64,000 bases of DNA from Propionibacteriaceae bacterium (GCA_016717345.1 JADKFR010000001.1:62001-126000), one strand, 5' to 3'. Shown: positions 53,443-62,840, counted from the first letter of the stretch. Notes: generated by a model not told the origin, from the sequence alone. A program made the numbers and translations.

Positions 53443-54949
53443 GACGGTGACGGAGAGGGAGTTCGACGCACCCCTCCTTGCTGTTCTTGCCTCCCGAGGG
53501 TGCACAGACATCCATTTCATTCATGGTTCGTATGAGTTCGGCAAGGACGTGATCGCGAAGCGAGTCGATCCTGTGACTGGAGTTCTCCATCAACTCGCGA
53601 TCCAGTCGAAGGCGGGTGACATCAACCAAGCTGCTTGGCGCGACGTGCGCCCACAGCTTGAGGAATGCGGATACAACACGAGAGCGCACCCGGCTTTCGA
53701 CGTCACACTGCCGCGGACCGCTGTGCTGGTCACGACAGGTCGGCTAGTTGGTGGGGCCGCTGTCGACGCCCAGGAATACAAGGCCGTCTGCACGACGCGG
53801 GGCCTCACAAACGTCGAGTTCTGGGACGATCAAACCCTTCTTGACTGGATCTGCGTCGAGCCAGGGTTGGCCCTGGCTGGGACTGAAGTGTCCAATGCTC
53901 TGATGTCCCTGCTCTCGCAGATCGATGACCACGCAATTGGCGAGCCGATGGTCGAGCGATACACACGGGGGTGGGTGGGCTCCAAGAGCAAGCTGTCGAG
54001 AGCGGCTGTGGAGGCTTCGATAGTGTGCAATGCCCTGCGTCGGACTCGCCGGCTCGATCTTGCTGCTTTGACGTCGTTGCACCTCCTTCGTGCTGCGGTC
54101 GCCGCCGATCGGCTAGGTTCTCGAGACATGGCTGAGGCCGCCAAATCCCTCTTCTGTGGCTATGGCCAGGAACTGCTCAATGAGATCGAACCACTTCTCG
54201 AAGACGCACATCGCCTTGCCGAACCCGTCATGACACTCGGCAGCAGCGACCTATCCGCTATGTGCCGCCGGCTAACCGAAATCGTCGCGCTCTTGGCGCT
54301 AACCGCGGACGGTAGCGAACTTGCCGAGCGAGCGTTCCGAGCAACTCAAGTGCTGGTTGACTCGCACCCCGGTTCGACCCGGCCACCGTCAGATGCGTTC
54401 GCCGTCTCGATTGTGCCAGTCGTTTGTGCCCTTGGTCGCCGGGGTCGTGACAGCGCTTCCGACTACCTCCGCTTGGTCGCGAGGTGGCTTCTTGACCGCC
54501 ATGACGACGAACTCGGCGGGCTCGGACTGGCGAGCCTGGACGAGAGCGAGGAAGTCACAGTGGAAAGGCTGTTGGGCGGCAAATTGAGCGGGACAACGCT
54601 TGAGCGCCGCCGTCCCAGTTATCTCCTCGCCGTCGTCCTGGATCTATTCATCGTCCTCGGAGACCAGGCTCGGTACGAGGCGGTCCGAGACCAAGCTCGA
54701 GCTCTCCGAATAGTCCCGACGATGACGTACGCACACGAGTCCGAGTCGTGGTGGCTGCGTGGTGGACCAGCCGTCTGGCCGCAGCCTAATATCCCCTACG
54801 GCGACTGGGGCGCGATGCCGGTTCATCACGCGGTCTCCATTGAGGTGGCAGCAATCGACGCAGTCCTCATGGCCGCGGTCTGCCGAAGCAGACACAACGT
54901 GAACGCTATTGCCGAGGTGCTATCCAACAACCCTGAGGCAGGACGATGA
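53411..54949 (+). CDS. Putative PD-(D/E)xK nuclease with large helical domain (Mrr-like N-terminus)
   Basis: 512 residues. The first 90 show a restriction-endonuclease-like fold: Glu17 in TEREFDAPLLAVLASRG, Asp46 in YEFGKDVIA, and Gln65-Ser-Lys67 in LAIQSKAG. This matches the D...QxK pattern of Mrr-type nucleases. The rest (about 100-510) is mainly helical, perhaps a repeat scaffold or sensor, with no recognised domain. GTG at 53411 is preceded by GAGGAG. The gene overlaps the one upstream by 32 bp and is followed after 40 bp by a zinc-ribbon protein. Codon use is less GC-biased than in the flanks. Cleavage of foreign DNA is inferred. Confidence 0.68.
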   Translation: MIRVVVAKYLETVTEREFDAPLLAVLASRGCTDIHFIHGSYEFGKDVIAKRVDPVTGVLHQLAIQSKAGDINQAAWRDVRPQLEECGYNTRAHPAFDVTLPRTAVLVTTGRLVGGAAVDAQEYKAVCTTRGLTNVEFWDDQTLLDWICVEPGLALAGTEVSNALMSLLSQIDDHAIGEPMVERYTRGWVGSKSKLSRAAVEASIVCNALRRTRRLDLAALTSLHLLRAAVAADRLGSRDMAEAAKSLFCGYGQELLNEIEPLLEDAHRLAEPVMTLGSSDLSAMCRRLTEIVALLALTADGSELAERAFRATQVLVDSHPGSTRPPSDAFAVSIVPVVCALGRRGRDSASDYLRLVARWLLDRHDDELGGLGLASLDESEEVTVERLLGGKLSGTTLERRRPSYLLAVVLDLFIVLGDQARYEAVRDQARALRIVPTMTYAHESESWWLRGGPAVWPQPNIPYGDWGAMPVHHAVSIEVAAIDAVLMAAVCRSRHNVNAIAEVLSNNPEAGR

Positions 54950-54989
54950 AGTACCCAGCGATCGAGTTCGGCCGGGTGGAAGGATCCAC

Positions 54990-55964
54990 ATGATCCGTGT
55001 TGATGGGGAACAGGCACGCCGATTCGTCCGGCGAACTCGGCTGGCAATCGCCAACATCGGTACACGGGTCGCAGCTTGGGCTGACCCTGCACACCGGGAA
55101 CCTCCGCGGCGCCGGTCGGTGAGGCCCGAGACGGCTGAGGAGCGAGCCATCAGGCAGTACGTCGAAGCTGAGTCTGTCGACGAACCCGATGATCCTGTGG
55201 AGTCCGTCGAGCTTGTGAAGCGGCACCGGGTCCTGGGCGAGAGCCATGAGATCTTCGATGTGCGCTGCAAGCGATCACGATGGTGGGTCATCACCAATCT
55301 GACAAACCTCTACAGCCAGGACGAGTTCAGAACGGCGGACGACGCCTTCTCGTTCCATCTCGGCCTGATGCTGCGGCTCTGGGAGCGAGATCGGGTGACT
55401 GTTGACGACGATGCCCGGGCAGTCAGTGAGCGCGCCTGGCGCAAGTATGAAGATGCGGTCGAAGCGATGGCCGATGCAAACGATACGGAGGACTATCAAT
55501 CGGTTGGAGTGAGGCTCCGTGAGGCGATGTTGGCGCTAGTGCGAGATGAGTCGGAGCGCCCGTGGGTCGATGACATTGCGACTCGCCCGCAGGCAGCGAA
55601 CATCAAGGATTGGCTTGAGATATTCGCCCTGAAGATTACGGCCAAGCGGCGCCAGAGGGCCTACCTCCGGAGCATCTGGGAAAAGGCCTGGGATTTGTCG
55701 GTTCATCTCCAGCATGACTCCAGTGCGGTGCCTTGGGACGCCGAGGTCGCCGTCAATGCGGTCAACCACGCCCTTGAGACCTACATGTACATGAAGATCC
55801 GGAGCGGCAAGGACGAGCGCGAGGCATGCCCAAGGTGTAGCTCTCATAGATTCGGTCCGACGACGGACTGGGGCGAAGATGGCGAGCTCCTATCGTGGAG
55901 CGAATGCTCGGCCTGCGGCTATGCCACGGAAGCTGAACAGACGGGGGTCATGCAGGGAGTGTGA
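54990..55964 (+). CDS. Zinc-ribbon protein, third gene of the nuclease operon
   Basis: I do not recognise this 324-residue protein. A basic N-terminal segment is followed by a conserved-looking stretch (HEIFDVRCKRSRWWVITN and ADDAFSFHLGLMLRLWERD). A helical middle and a C-terminal zinc ribbon follow (CPRCSS...CSACGY, about 285-315). ATG at 54990 has AAGGA six bases upstream; longer forms overlap the nuclease end. Its position suggests it works with the two upstream proteins, perhaps recognising nucleic acid. It is the last gene before the right border. Confidence 0.6.
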   Translation: MIRVDGEQARRFVRRTRLAIANIGTRVAAWADPAHREPPRRRSVRPETAEERAIRQYVEAESVDEPDDPVESVELVKRHRVLGESHEIFDVRCKRSRWWVITNLTNLYSQDEFRTADDAFSFHLGLMLRLWERDRVTVDDDARAVSERAWRKYEDAVEAMADANDTEDYQSVGVRLREAMLALVRDESERPWVDDIATRPQAANIKDWLEIFALKITAKRRQRAYLRSIWEKAWDLSVHLQHDSSAVPWDAEVAVNAVNHALETYMYMKIRSGKDEREACPRCSSHRFGPTTDWGEDGELLSWSECSACGYATEAEQTGVMQGV

Positions 55965-56082
55965 CACCCGGCCCCGTTGCGGCTCGTTGTGATCCGCCCC
56001 GGACGCCAGTTGATGGCTTCACTCAATCGCGCGGCGACCACACGGCTGGGGCCGCGGCTGAAAGGCGGCGTGGACGACGCTT

Positions 56083-56147
56083 CGTGCCCTTAAGTCTCAC
56101 AGGAGGCTAAGGGCACGCGTCTGAGCTAAGGGCACGATAAGGGCACG
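56083..56147. repeat. Cluster of TAAGGGCACG arm-type repeats near attR
   Basis: Direct copies start at 56108, 56127 and 56138, and an inverted copy (CGTGCCCTTA) lies at 56083-56092. Spacings of 19 and 11 bp and the position 49-113 bp inside the border fit arm sites for integrase or excisionase. A one-mismatch copy lies near attL at 42308. Confidence 0.6.
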
Positions 56148-56194
56148 CGAGCTGGTTTGGGGAGACCAATGTGCCCCTGACTAGGGGAAACACT

Positions 56195-56270
56195 TGGTGG
56201 AGCTAACGGGATTCGAACCCGTGGCCTCTTCCATGCCATGGAAGCGCGCTACCAACTGCGCCATAGCCCC
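56195..56270 (-). tRNA. tRNA-Ala (anticodon GGC)
   Basis: The minus strand folds as a complete cloverleaf. The acceptor stem pairs GGGGCTA with TAGCTCC (one G-T pair). The anticodon stem CTTCC/GGAAG encloses loop ATGGCAT with anticodon GGC. The T-loop is TTCGAAT and CCA is encoded. The 3' end forms the right border of the integrated element; the gene stays intact after integration. Confidence 0.97.
56196..56217 (+). repeat. attR: tRNA-Ala 3' end at the right border
   Basis: This 22-bp segment inside the tRNA gene is identical to 42142-42163. Together they define the two ends of the element. Confidence 0.9.
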
Positions 56271-56343
56271 TTGCCGTCCCGGTCACCCGAGGACGAGTCC
56301 TGATTCTAGTCAGCCGAGCGCGGATAGGGGAAATCGGGCGCCA

Positions 56344-56370
56344 GCCACCCTGATCCCGGACAAGGGTGGC
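56344..56370 (-). terminator. Terminator hairpin of the nadD operon
   Basis: GCCACCCT (56344-56351) pairs with AGGGTGGC (56363-56370), an 8-bp stem with an 11-base loop that starts right after the phosphatase stop codon. No T-run follows. Confidence 0.6.
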
Positions 56371-56991
56371 CTAGCCGTCCAGACCGGGAGCAACCTGGTT
56401 GTACGCCTGCATCCGCCAGTACTCGCCGCCGGGCCGCATTTCGATCCAGCCGCAATTCGTCAGCCCACCGAAGCGGCGGGCGTGGCTGTAGTCAAGGCCC
56501 ATCAACAGCAGGGCAGCGACCCGCAGCGATAAGCCGTGACCCACGACCGCCAGCACCACGTCGTCCGCTGCCGCCTCGACCTGATCGAGCAGCGCCAGCG
56601 CGACCCGTTGGCCGGCTTGGGTGGCGGTCTCGCCTTCCGCCGAGCGCCGGAAGTCCCGCCCCTCGCGCAACGCCGGCCAGAAGTCAGCCTCCTGCTTCCC
56701 CACCGTCTCCATGTCGAGTCCGGCCCAGGAGCCGACGTTGACTTCCCGCAGCCGGGGGTCGACCTCAATCGGCAGGCGGCACGCCGCAGCCACGAACTCG
56801 GCGGTCTGGCGCGCCCGCCCCAGGTCCGAACTCAGCAGACGCGTGGGCTGATACCCGGCTACCTGGGTGGCCATGCGGGCGGCCTGAGCCAGTCCGGTGT
56901 CGTTCAGGGGGACGTCCGCGTGGCCTTGGAACCGGCCCACGCTGTTCCAGTCGGTGATGCCGTGGCGGATCAGCAGGACCCGCGACTTCAT
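56371..56991 (-). CDS. Histidine phosphatase family protein (phosphoglycerate mutase-like)
   Basis: This 206-residue enzyme has the catalytic RHG motif (LIRHGITDWN) with the phospho-accepting His at about residue 10. The second basic set is SSDLGRARQTAEF and the distal His is in VVGHGLSLR. It may be a general phosphatase or a phosphoglycerate mutase paralogue. In actinobacteria it often follows rsfS, as here. It overlaps rsfS by ATGA. Confidence 0.92.
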   Translation of the reverse strand: MKSRVLLIRHGITDWNSVGRFQGHADVPLNDTGLAQAARMATQVAGYQPTRLLSSDLGRARQTAEFVAAACRLPIEVDPRLREVNVGSWAGLDMETVGKQEADFWPALREGRDFRRSAEGETATQAGQRVALALLDQVEAAADDVVLAVVGHGLSLRVAALLLMGLDYSHARRFGGLTNCGWIEMRPGGEYWRMQAYNQVAPGLDG

Positions 56992-57368
56992 CCCTGGGAG
57001 GCCGGGATCTCGGGCAGGCCCAGGTCGATCGGAGGGCAGTCCTTCCACAGCCGTTCCAGGGCGTAGAGGGCCCGTTCCTCGCTGTGCTGGACGTGGATCA
57101 CGGCGTCGAGGTAGTCCAGCAGCACCCACCGATTTTCGCGGTCCCCCTCGCGGCGCACGGTCTTCAGTCCGTGCTTGAGCAGGGCCTCCTCGATCCCGTC
57201 CACGACGGCACCGACCTGACGCTCGTTGGTGGCGTTGACGATCAGAAAGACGTCGGTGATGGCCAACCGTTCCGACACGTCGAACGCCACCGGATTCTGG
57301 GCGAGCTTGTCCACAGCGGCTAGTGCCGCCAGTCGGGCGATCTCGATGGCGTGGTCGGTGGCGGTCAT
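56988..57368 (-). CDS. rsfS: Ribosomal silencing factor RsfS
   Basis: This 126-residue protein binds ribosomal protein L14 and blocks joining of the subunits when nutrients fall. Typical motifs are [42 protein letters not shown] and [14 protein letters not shown] at 57368 overlaps the nadD stop (ATGA). The nadD-rsfS order is widely conserved. Confidence 0.96.
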   Translation of the reverse strand: MTATDHAIEIARLAALAAVDKLAQNPVAFDVSERLAITDVFLIVNATNERQVGAVVDGIEEALLKHGLKTVRREGDRENRWVLLDYLDAVIHVQHSEERALYALERLWKDCPPIDLGLPEIPASQG

Positions 57369-58015
57369 GCAGCTCCTTGAATGTGGCGGTAGAGGCCACG
57401 CTTGGCGATGTACTGCACGATACCGTCCGGGACGAGGTACCAGATCGGCAGGCCTTCGGCGACGCGGCTGCGACACGCCGTGGACGAGATCGAGAGCGCC
57501 GGCACTTCGAGCAGGTCCACCTTGCCGGCGGGTAGATGGGCGATGTCGCGATCACCCAGCGGCACCCCGGGCCGAGACACCCCCACGAAGTGGGCCAGGT
57601 CGAACAACTCTTCTGCCCCCCGCCACGTGAGGATCTGGCTCAAGGCGTCCGCGCCGGTGATGAAGAAGAGGTCGACCGAATCCCCGCGCTGGGCTCTGAT
57701 GTCACGCAGCGTGTCGACGGTGTAGGTGTCCCCGGGACGCTCGATGTCGACCCGGCTGACCGAGAATCGCGGGTTCGACGCCGTGGCGATGGTCGTCATC
57801 AGGTAGCGGTCCTCAGCTTGGGAGACCTGGCGATCGGACTTCTGCCACGGCTGCCCGGTGGGGACGAACATCACCTCGTCCAGGTCGAACCGCGCCTGCA
57901 CCTCGCTGGCGGCCACCAGGTGACCATGGTGGATCGGGTCGAAGGTGCCACCCATCACCCCCAGACGAAGGCGACGAGTGCCTTCCTCCGGCCAGACCAA
58001 CGGGGTCTCAGTCAT
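57365..58015 (-). CDS. nadD: Nicotinate-nucleotide adenylyltransferase
   Basis: This 216-residue enzyme makes deamido-NAD from nicotinate mononucleotide and ATP, the step after NadC at the start of the window. The nucleotide-binding motif [11 protein letters not shown] (22-32) and the SSTACRSR motif (ISxTxxR type) near residue 183 are present. It overlaps the upstream small gene by 8 bp and rsfS by ATGA. Confidence 0.96.
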   Translation of the reverse strand: MTETPLVWPEEGTRRLRLGVMGGTFDPIHHGHLVAASEVQARFDLDEVMFVPTGQPWQKSDRQVSQAEDRYLMTTIATASNPRFSVSRVDIERPGDTYTVDTLRDIRAQRGDSVDLFFITGADALSQILTWRGAEELFDLAHFVGVSRPGVPLGDRDIAHLPAGKVDLLEVPALSISSTACRSRVAEGLPIWYLVPDGIVQYIAKRGLYRHIQGAA

Positions 58016-58154
58016 GCGTGCCCTTACTGTGGGGCCGCATCTTGCCCACCTGCCGGACGAAACCCAGCCCGGCCGCCAGGATGCCGAAGAACAGCACCCC
58101 GACGACCACCGGACCTGTCAGGTCGACCGGAACCACCTCAAGGAGACTCTGCAT
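58008..58154 (-). CDS. 48-residue membrane protein upstream of nadD
   Basis: A short frame starts with ATG at 58154 and encodes one membrane helix ([18 protein letters not shown]) followed by a basic tail (RQVGKMRPH). It ends 8 bp inside nadD, a tight coupling that supports it being real. Function is unknown. Such a single-helix peptide could anchor or regulate a neighbour. Confidence 0.6.
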   Translation of the reverse strand: MQSLLEVVPVDLTGPVVVGVLFFGILAAGLGFVRQVGKMRPHSKGTHD

Positions 58155-58216
58155 GCGGGGAGTCTAGGGCGAAGCGCACGCCCTGCGACACACCCACGGA
58201 CGGCAACCCCGACGAG

Positions 58217-59458
58217 TCAGGGACGAACCTGGCCGGAGCCCTCGACGATGTACTTCGACGACGTCATCTCGATCAGGCCCATCGGGCCGCGGGCGTGGAG
58301 CTTCTGGGTAGAGATCCCGATCTCGGCGCCAAAGCCGAATTCGCCGCCGTCCACGAAGCGGGAGGAGGCGTTGACCAGGACGGCCGCAGCGTCGACCTGG
58401 GCGACGAACTGATCGGCACTGCGGCGATCCTCGGTGACGATCGTTTCGGAGTGCCCGGTGGTGTGGCGCCGGATGTGGTCGATGGCGGCCGAGACCGACT
58501 CGACCACGTCCGCGGCCAGATCAAGGGAGAGGTACTCGGCATCGAACTCGTCCGGACCGGCGGCGACGACCTCCTCGGAGTACCCCGCCACCGCCGGTGT
58601 GCCGTGGACGGTGACACCGGCCTCGGCCAGAGCGGCCAGCGCCCGGGGCAGGAAGACCTCCGCGATCGCTTCGTGCACCAGCAGGGTTTCGACGGCATTG
58701 CACACCGACGGCCGCTGGGTCTTGGCGTTGAGCAGGATCGCCAGCGCCTGCTCCTGATCGGCGCTGGCGTCGACGAACAGGTGGCAGTTCCCCGTCCCGG
58801 TTTCGATGACCGGCACCTTCGACCCGCGGACGACCGCGTTGATCAGCCCTGCCCCGCCCCGCGGGATCAGCACGTCGAGGTAACCGCGCGCCGCCATCAT
58901 CTCGTCGGTGACGCTGCGGTCCCCTTCGACGAGTTGGACGCCCGCCGGCGGCAGCCCGGTCGCCACCAGCCCTGCCTGGAGGGCCGCGACGATGGCCCGG
59001 TTGGAGTTGATCGCCGACGACGAGCCCCTGAGCAGGGCCGCATTGCCGGACTTGACGCAGATGCCGCCGGCATCGGCGGTGACATTGGGACGGGCTTCGT
59101 AGATGATCCCCACGACTCCGAACGGCACCCGGACCTGCCGCACCCGCACCCCGTTGGGGTTCGTCCAACCGCGCACCACATCGCCGACCGGGTCGGGAAG
59201 GGACGCCAGCGCGCGCAGCCCCTCCACCATGGCGGCCAGGCGGGAGGCCGACAGCGCGAGCCGATCGATCAGGGATTCAGCCGTCCCGGCTTCCCGGGCT
59301 GCCTGGACGTCGAGATCGTTGGCCGCGAGCACCGCCGGCTCAGCCGCGGCGAGAGCCTCGGCCATGGCCGTCAGTGCTGCGTCCTTGGTGGCGCGGTTCA
59401 GCGTCGCGAACGCCCGGGAGGCCTGCCGGGCGGCTTCGGCCTGATCGAGAAAGGTCAT
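58217..59458 (-). CDS. proA: Glutamate-5-semialdehyde dehydrogenase (gamma-glutamyl phosphate reductase)
   Basis: This 413-residue enzyme reduces gamma-glutamyl phosphate to glutamate semialdehyde in proline synthesis. Key parts are VPFGVVGIIYEARPNVTAD, SGNAALLRGSSSA, the catalytic cysteine in RPSVCNAVETLL and GPMGLIEMTSSKY. ATG at 59458 overlaps the PQ-loop gene (ATGA). A TATCCT hexamer 7 bases upstream might also allow a leaderless internal start. Confidence 0.96.
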   Translation of the reverse strand: MTFLDQAEAARQASRAFATLNRATKDAALTAMAEALAAAEPAVLAANDLDVQAAREAGTAESLIDRLALSASRLAAMVEGLRALASLPDPVGDVVRGWTNPNGVRVRQVRVPFGVVGIIYEARPNVTADAGGICVKSGNAALLRGSSSAINSNRAIVAALQAGLVATGLPPAGVQLVEGDRSVTDEMMAARGYLDVLIPRGGAGLINAVVRGSKVPVIETGTGNCHLFVDASADQEQALAILLNAKTQRPSVCNAVETLLVHEAIAEVFLPRALAALAEAGVTVHGTPAVAGYSEEVVAAGPDEFDAEYLSLDLAADVVESVSAAIDHIRRHTTGHSETIVTEDRRSADQFVAQVDAAAVLVNASSRFVDGGEFGFGAEIGISTQKLHARGPMGLIEMTSSKYIVEGSGQVRP

Positions 59459-60102
59459 GAATCGAAGGATATCCGGGACGCCGAGGAGGGCGCCGCCACC
59501 GATCCGGCGCCGAACGCGCGCAGTCCGAAGCGGCGCAACAGCCACCAGACGAGGTTGAACACCGCCACACAGCCGGTGACGATGGCGGCGATCGTGGTGC
59601 CCGCGTCAGGCAGCAGCAGGGCCCAGCCCAGCCAGAGCGCCTGGTTGATCACCTGCGTCACCAGGAAACCCGGTGACACCCCGACCACCCGGGGCGAGCG
59701 GACCAACGCCACACTCTGCCCGCCGTTGGCCAGCAGCGCCGGGATCAGGGCCACCGTGCCGAACGCCGAGGAGCCGGCCAGCAGGTCGACCAACAGCATC
59801 GCCCCCCCACCGATCACGCCCGGCAGCAGCACTCGAAACAGGTTCAGCCCCAGTTCACGTTGCATGAGGATCAGGATCGGAAAGGTCGCGCTCATCGCCA
59901 GCGAGTTGGGGATGATCATGTTCCACTGCCCGATGACGATGCCGTGCGCCGTCCACCCGATGTTGATGACGAGCGTCGCCTGCCAGGCCACCAGGGAAAG
60001 CCCTTCGGTGTTGCGGGTACGCATCAACCGCAACGCCTGAGGCAGGCCGAGCAGGGTCGCGGTCAGCGCCCCCAGCCAACCGAGGAGTTCGACCGCGCTC
60101 AC
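59455..60102 (-). CDS. PQ-loop (SemiSWEET-like repeat) membrane protein
   Basis: This 215-residue protein has about seven membrane helices with a PQ-loop motif at LLGLPQALRLMRTRNTEGLS and a second, weaker repeat (GVSPGFLVTQVINQALWLGW). PQ-loop proteins move sugars or amino acids; the substrate here is unknown. It sits between proB and proA with ATGA overlaps on both sides, so it is tied to proline synthesis at least in expression. Confidence 0.8.
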   Translation of the reverse strand: MSAVELLGWLGALTATLLGLPQALRLMRTRNTEGLSLVAWQATLVINIGWTAHGIVIGQWNMIIPNSLAMSATFPILILMQRELGLNLFRVLLPGVIGGGAMLLVDLLAGSSAFGTVALIPALLANGGQSVALVRSPRVVGVSPGFLVTQVINQALWLGWALLLPDAGTTIAAIVTGCVAVFNLVWWLLRRFGLRAFGAGSVAAPSSASRISFDS

Positions 60103-61271
60103 GATGTCGCCTTGCGGGGTTTGAGGACCAGATCGTCTCGGTGGATGACCTCCCGATCGAAGTGGGGGCCGAATTCAGCGGCCAACTCGCGGGTCCCCCG
60201 TCCGATCATGGCGGGCAACTCAGCCGAGTCGTAATTCACCAGCCCGCGGGCCACGATGCTGCCCCCTTCGGTCACCAGCCCGACGGGGTCACCCGCGACG
60301 AACGTCCCCTTCACGGCGACGATTCCCGCCGGCAACAGCGAGGCCTTGCGCTCCACCACCGCGCGGACGGCGCCGGCGTCCAGAACCAGTTCTCCCTGGG
60401 TCTGGGACGCGTAGGCGAGCCACATGAGCCGGCGCGCCCGACGCTTTCCGGTGACGTGGAACAGCGTTCCCACCGGCTCGCCGGCCAGCGCGCGAGCGAC
60501 GTCGGTGGCCGCGGCGAGCACCACGGGGATGCCGGAGTTGGTCGCGATCCGGGCGGCCTGGAGCTTGGTTTCCATACCACCGGTCCCGACGGTGGCACCG
60601 CGGCGCGAAGTGTCCACGTCGAGTGCGTCGAGGTCGTTCACTTCGGCGATCCGGCTCGCCGACGGGTCGGCGGGGTGCGAGGTGTAGAGCGCGTCCACAT
60701 CGCTGAGCAGCACCAACGCGTCCGCCCCGACCAGGTGCGCCACCAGGGCGGCCAGCCGATCGTTGTCTCCGAACCGGATCTCGTGCGTCGCGACGGTGTC
60801 GTTCTCGTTCACGATCGGGACGACTCCCAGCTCGATCAGGCGGTTGAACGTGCGCAGGGCATTTCGGTAATGGTCCTGACGGGCCACGTCCTCGACCGTC
60901 AGCAGCACCTGGCCCACCGTCAATCCGTGACGGGCGAACAGTGAGCCGTAGCGCCCGACCAGCAGGCTCTGGCCCACCGAGGCGGCGGCCTGCTTCGAGG
61001 CGAGATCGCGGGGCCTGTGCTTCATGCCGAGCGGCGCCATGCCGGACGCCATCGCTCCCGACGACACCAGCACCACCACCTGACCGCGTTCCCGCACCTG
61101 AGCGAGGGCCTCGACGAGCCGCTCCAGCTTCGCCGCGTCCATCTCCCCGCGGCGGTTGGTCAACGACGAGGAACCCACCTTGACGACGATCCGCCGGGCA
61201 CCGGTGAGCTGGGGACGCAGGACCCCGCCTCCAGCGCTCCCCGCCTGAGCGGTGCCGGCCTCACCGGTCAC
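60099..61271 (-). CDS. proB: Glutamate 5-kinase
   Basis: This 390-residue kinase does the first step of proline synthesis and is feedback-inhibited by proline in studied species. The amino acid kinase domain shows [31 protein letters not shown] and [14 protein letters not shown]-terminal PUA domain (about 300-380) includes [13 protein letters not shown] and [13 protein letters not shown]. The ATG overlaps the obgE stop (ATGA). Confidence 0.96.
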   Translation of the reverse strand: MTGEAGTAQAGSAGGGVLRPQLTGARRIVVKVGSSSLTNRRGEMDAAKLERLVEALAQVRERGQVVVLVSSGAMASGMAPLGMKHRPRDLASKQAAASVGQSLLVGRYGSLFARHGLTVGQVLLTVEDVARQDHYRNALRTFNRLIELGVVPIVNENDTVATHEIRFGDNDRLAALVAHLVGADALVLLSDVDALYTSHPADPSASRIAEVNDLDALDVDTSRRGATVGTGGMETKLQAARIATNSGIPVVLAAATDVARALAGEPVGTLFHVTGKRRARRLMWLAYASQTQGELVLDAGAVRAVVERKASLLPAGIVAVKGTFVAGDPVGLVTEGGSIVARGLVNYDSAELPAMIGRGTRELAAEFGPHFDREVIHRDDLVLKPRKATS

Positions 61272-62767
61272 GGCAGGTCGTCAAGGTCGTCGGCGTCGTC
61301 GAGGCCTTCGGCGGCCACCCGGGTCAACTTCTCGGCTTCACGCTCGGCGTGGTATTCCGCGTCCTTGATGCGCCGTCGCTGGACGGCGGGGCGCGGCGCC
61401 TGGAGCCGTTGGTCCTCGCCGCGTCGGGACAGGATTTCGGCACCGATCTCGATCTGGGGGGCGAAGTCGAACACCACCGGCGACTCGCCGCCGATCGCCA
61501 CCGCATCGCCGGCCAGGGCGCCCAGGGCCAGGAGTTCCTCCTCGATCCCCAACCGGGCGAAGCGGTCGGCGAGGTAGCCCACCGCTTCGGCGTTGCTGAA
61601 GTCGGTCTGGCGCACCCACCGCTCAGGCTTGATCCCACGCACCCGCCACACGAATCCGCCCTCACCATCACCCTGGCGGGCGATCGTGAACTGCGCTCCC
61701 CCGGCCACGGGCTCCGGACGCAGCACGATCCGGCGAGGCGCCGGCTTCGGTGCGTCGGCGCGACGCTGGGCAACCAGTTCGGCGAGCGCGAAAGTCAGCC
61801 CCGGCAGGCCGGCCCCCGTCTTCGCGGACACGGGGAACACCCGCAGGCCTCGCGCCATCAGGTCGGGGGTCACCAGTTCGGCCAGTTCCGCGGCGTCCGG
61901 TACGTCCACCTTGTTGAGGACGACGAGCCTGGGACGGTCCTCCAACCCACCGTGGGCGACCAGTTCGGCCTCGATCACGTCGAGGTCGCTGACCGGATCG
62001 CGGCCGGGCTCGTAGGTGGCACAGTCGATAACGTGGACGATCGCCTGACAGCGTTCGATGTGACGCAGAAAGTCGTGGCCAAGACCCCGGCCCTCACTGG
62101 CCCCCTCGATCAGCCCAGGGACGTCGGCCACCGTGTAGGTGGTGTCACCGGCCACCACGACGCCGAGGTTCGGCACGAGCGTGGTGAAGGGGTAGTCGGC
62201 GATCTTGGGACGCGCGCGCGAGATGGCCGCGATCAGGGATGACTTGCCGGCGCTGGGGAACCCGACCAGACCGACGTCGGCGACCACCTTCAGTTCGAGG
62301 GTGATGGTGCGGCTCTCGCCGTCCTCCCCCAGGAGGGCGAAGCCCGGAGCCTTCCGGGACGCCGAGGCCAGCGCCGCATTGCCAAGGCCGCCGCGGCCAC
62401 CGGCGGCCACCACGAGGTCGGCATCAGGTCCCACCAGGTCGGCGAGCACCTCGCCGGTAGCGGCGTCGCTCACCACGGTGCCGTCTGGCACCAGCAGCAC
62501 GACGTCCTCGCCGTTCGCGCCGCTGTTCATGTCACCGCGCCCGGGCTGGCCGTTCGAGGCCTTGCGTTGCGACTGCCGGTGGTATTCCACCAGCGTGGTC
62601 AGGTTCGGGTCGACCCGGATGATCACCGAGCCGCCGTTGCCGCCGTTGCCCCCGTCCGGACCGCCGAGGGGCTTGAACTTCTCACGATGGACCGACGCGC
62701 AGCCGTGCCCGCCGTTACCGGCCGCGACGCGCAGCGTGGCGCGGTCGACGAAGGACGGGATGGCCAT
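61268..62767 (-). CDS. obgE: Obg-family GTPase
   Basis: This 499-residue GTPase acts in large-subunit ribosome assembly and stress control. The glycine-rich Obg domain (about 1-158, with [10 protein letters not shown]) is followed by the G domain ([34 protein letters not shown]). A C-terminal OCT domain and a charged Asp/Glu tail typical of actinobacteria complete it. The order rplU-rpmA-obgE is highly conserved. Confidence 0.97.
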   Translation of the reverse strand: MAIPSFVDRATLRVAAGNGGHGCASVHREKFKPLGGPDGGNGGNGGSVIIRVDPNLTTLVEYHRQSQRKASNGQPGRGDMNSGANGEDVVLLVPDGTVVSDAATGEVLADLVGPDADLVVAAGGRGGLGNAALASASRKAPGFALLGEDGESRTITLELKVVADVGLVGFPSAGKSSLIAAISRARPKIADYPFTTLVPNLGVVVAGDTTYTVADVPGLIEGASEGRGLGHDFLRHIERCQAIVHVIDCATYEPGRDPVSDLDVIEAELVAHGGLEDRPRLVVLNKVDVPDAAELAELVTPDLMARGLRVFPVSAKTGAGLPGLTFALAELVAQRRADAPKPAPRRIVLRPEPVAGGAQFTIARQGDGEGGFVWRVRGIKPERWVRQTDFSNAEAVGYLADRFARLGIEEELLALGALAGDAVAIGGESPVVFDFAPQIEIGAEILSRRGEDQRLQAPRPAVQRRRIKDAEYHAEREAEKLTRVAAEGLDDADDLDDLP

Positions 62768-62840
62768 GGAAACTCCTTGAACAGGGACCTGTCGAGTCTA
62801 ACGGTCGCCCGTTGGGGCGCTCACCGGCACCACGCACAGA

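Larger units (their letters stand above)
42142..56217. mobile_element. Integrated mobilisable element at tRNA-Ala(GGC), about 14 kb
   Basis: The last 22 bp that matter for the tRNA T-arm and acceptor end occur identically at both borders (42142-42163 and 56196-56217). Just inside the left border is a tyrosine integrase; the right half holds a MobF relaxase-helicase, an excisionase and a three-gene operon. The element also carries higBA and several unknown genes. Many genes have weaker G/C bias at third codon positions than the flanks. No replication initiator, FtsK/TraB translocase or type IV secretion gene is seen. It therefore looks like an integrative mobilisable element or a reduced actinobacterial ICE. 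Confidence 0.88.
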
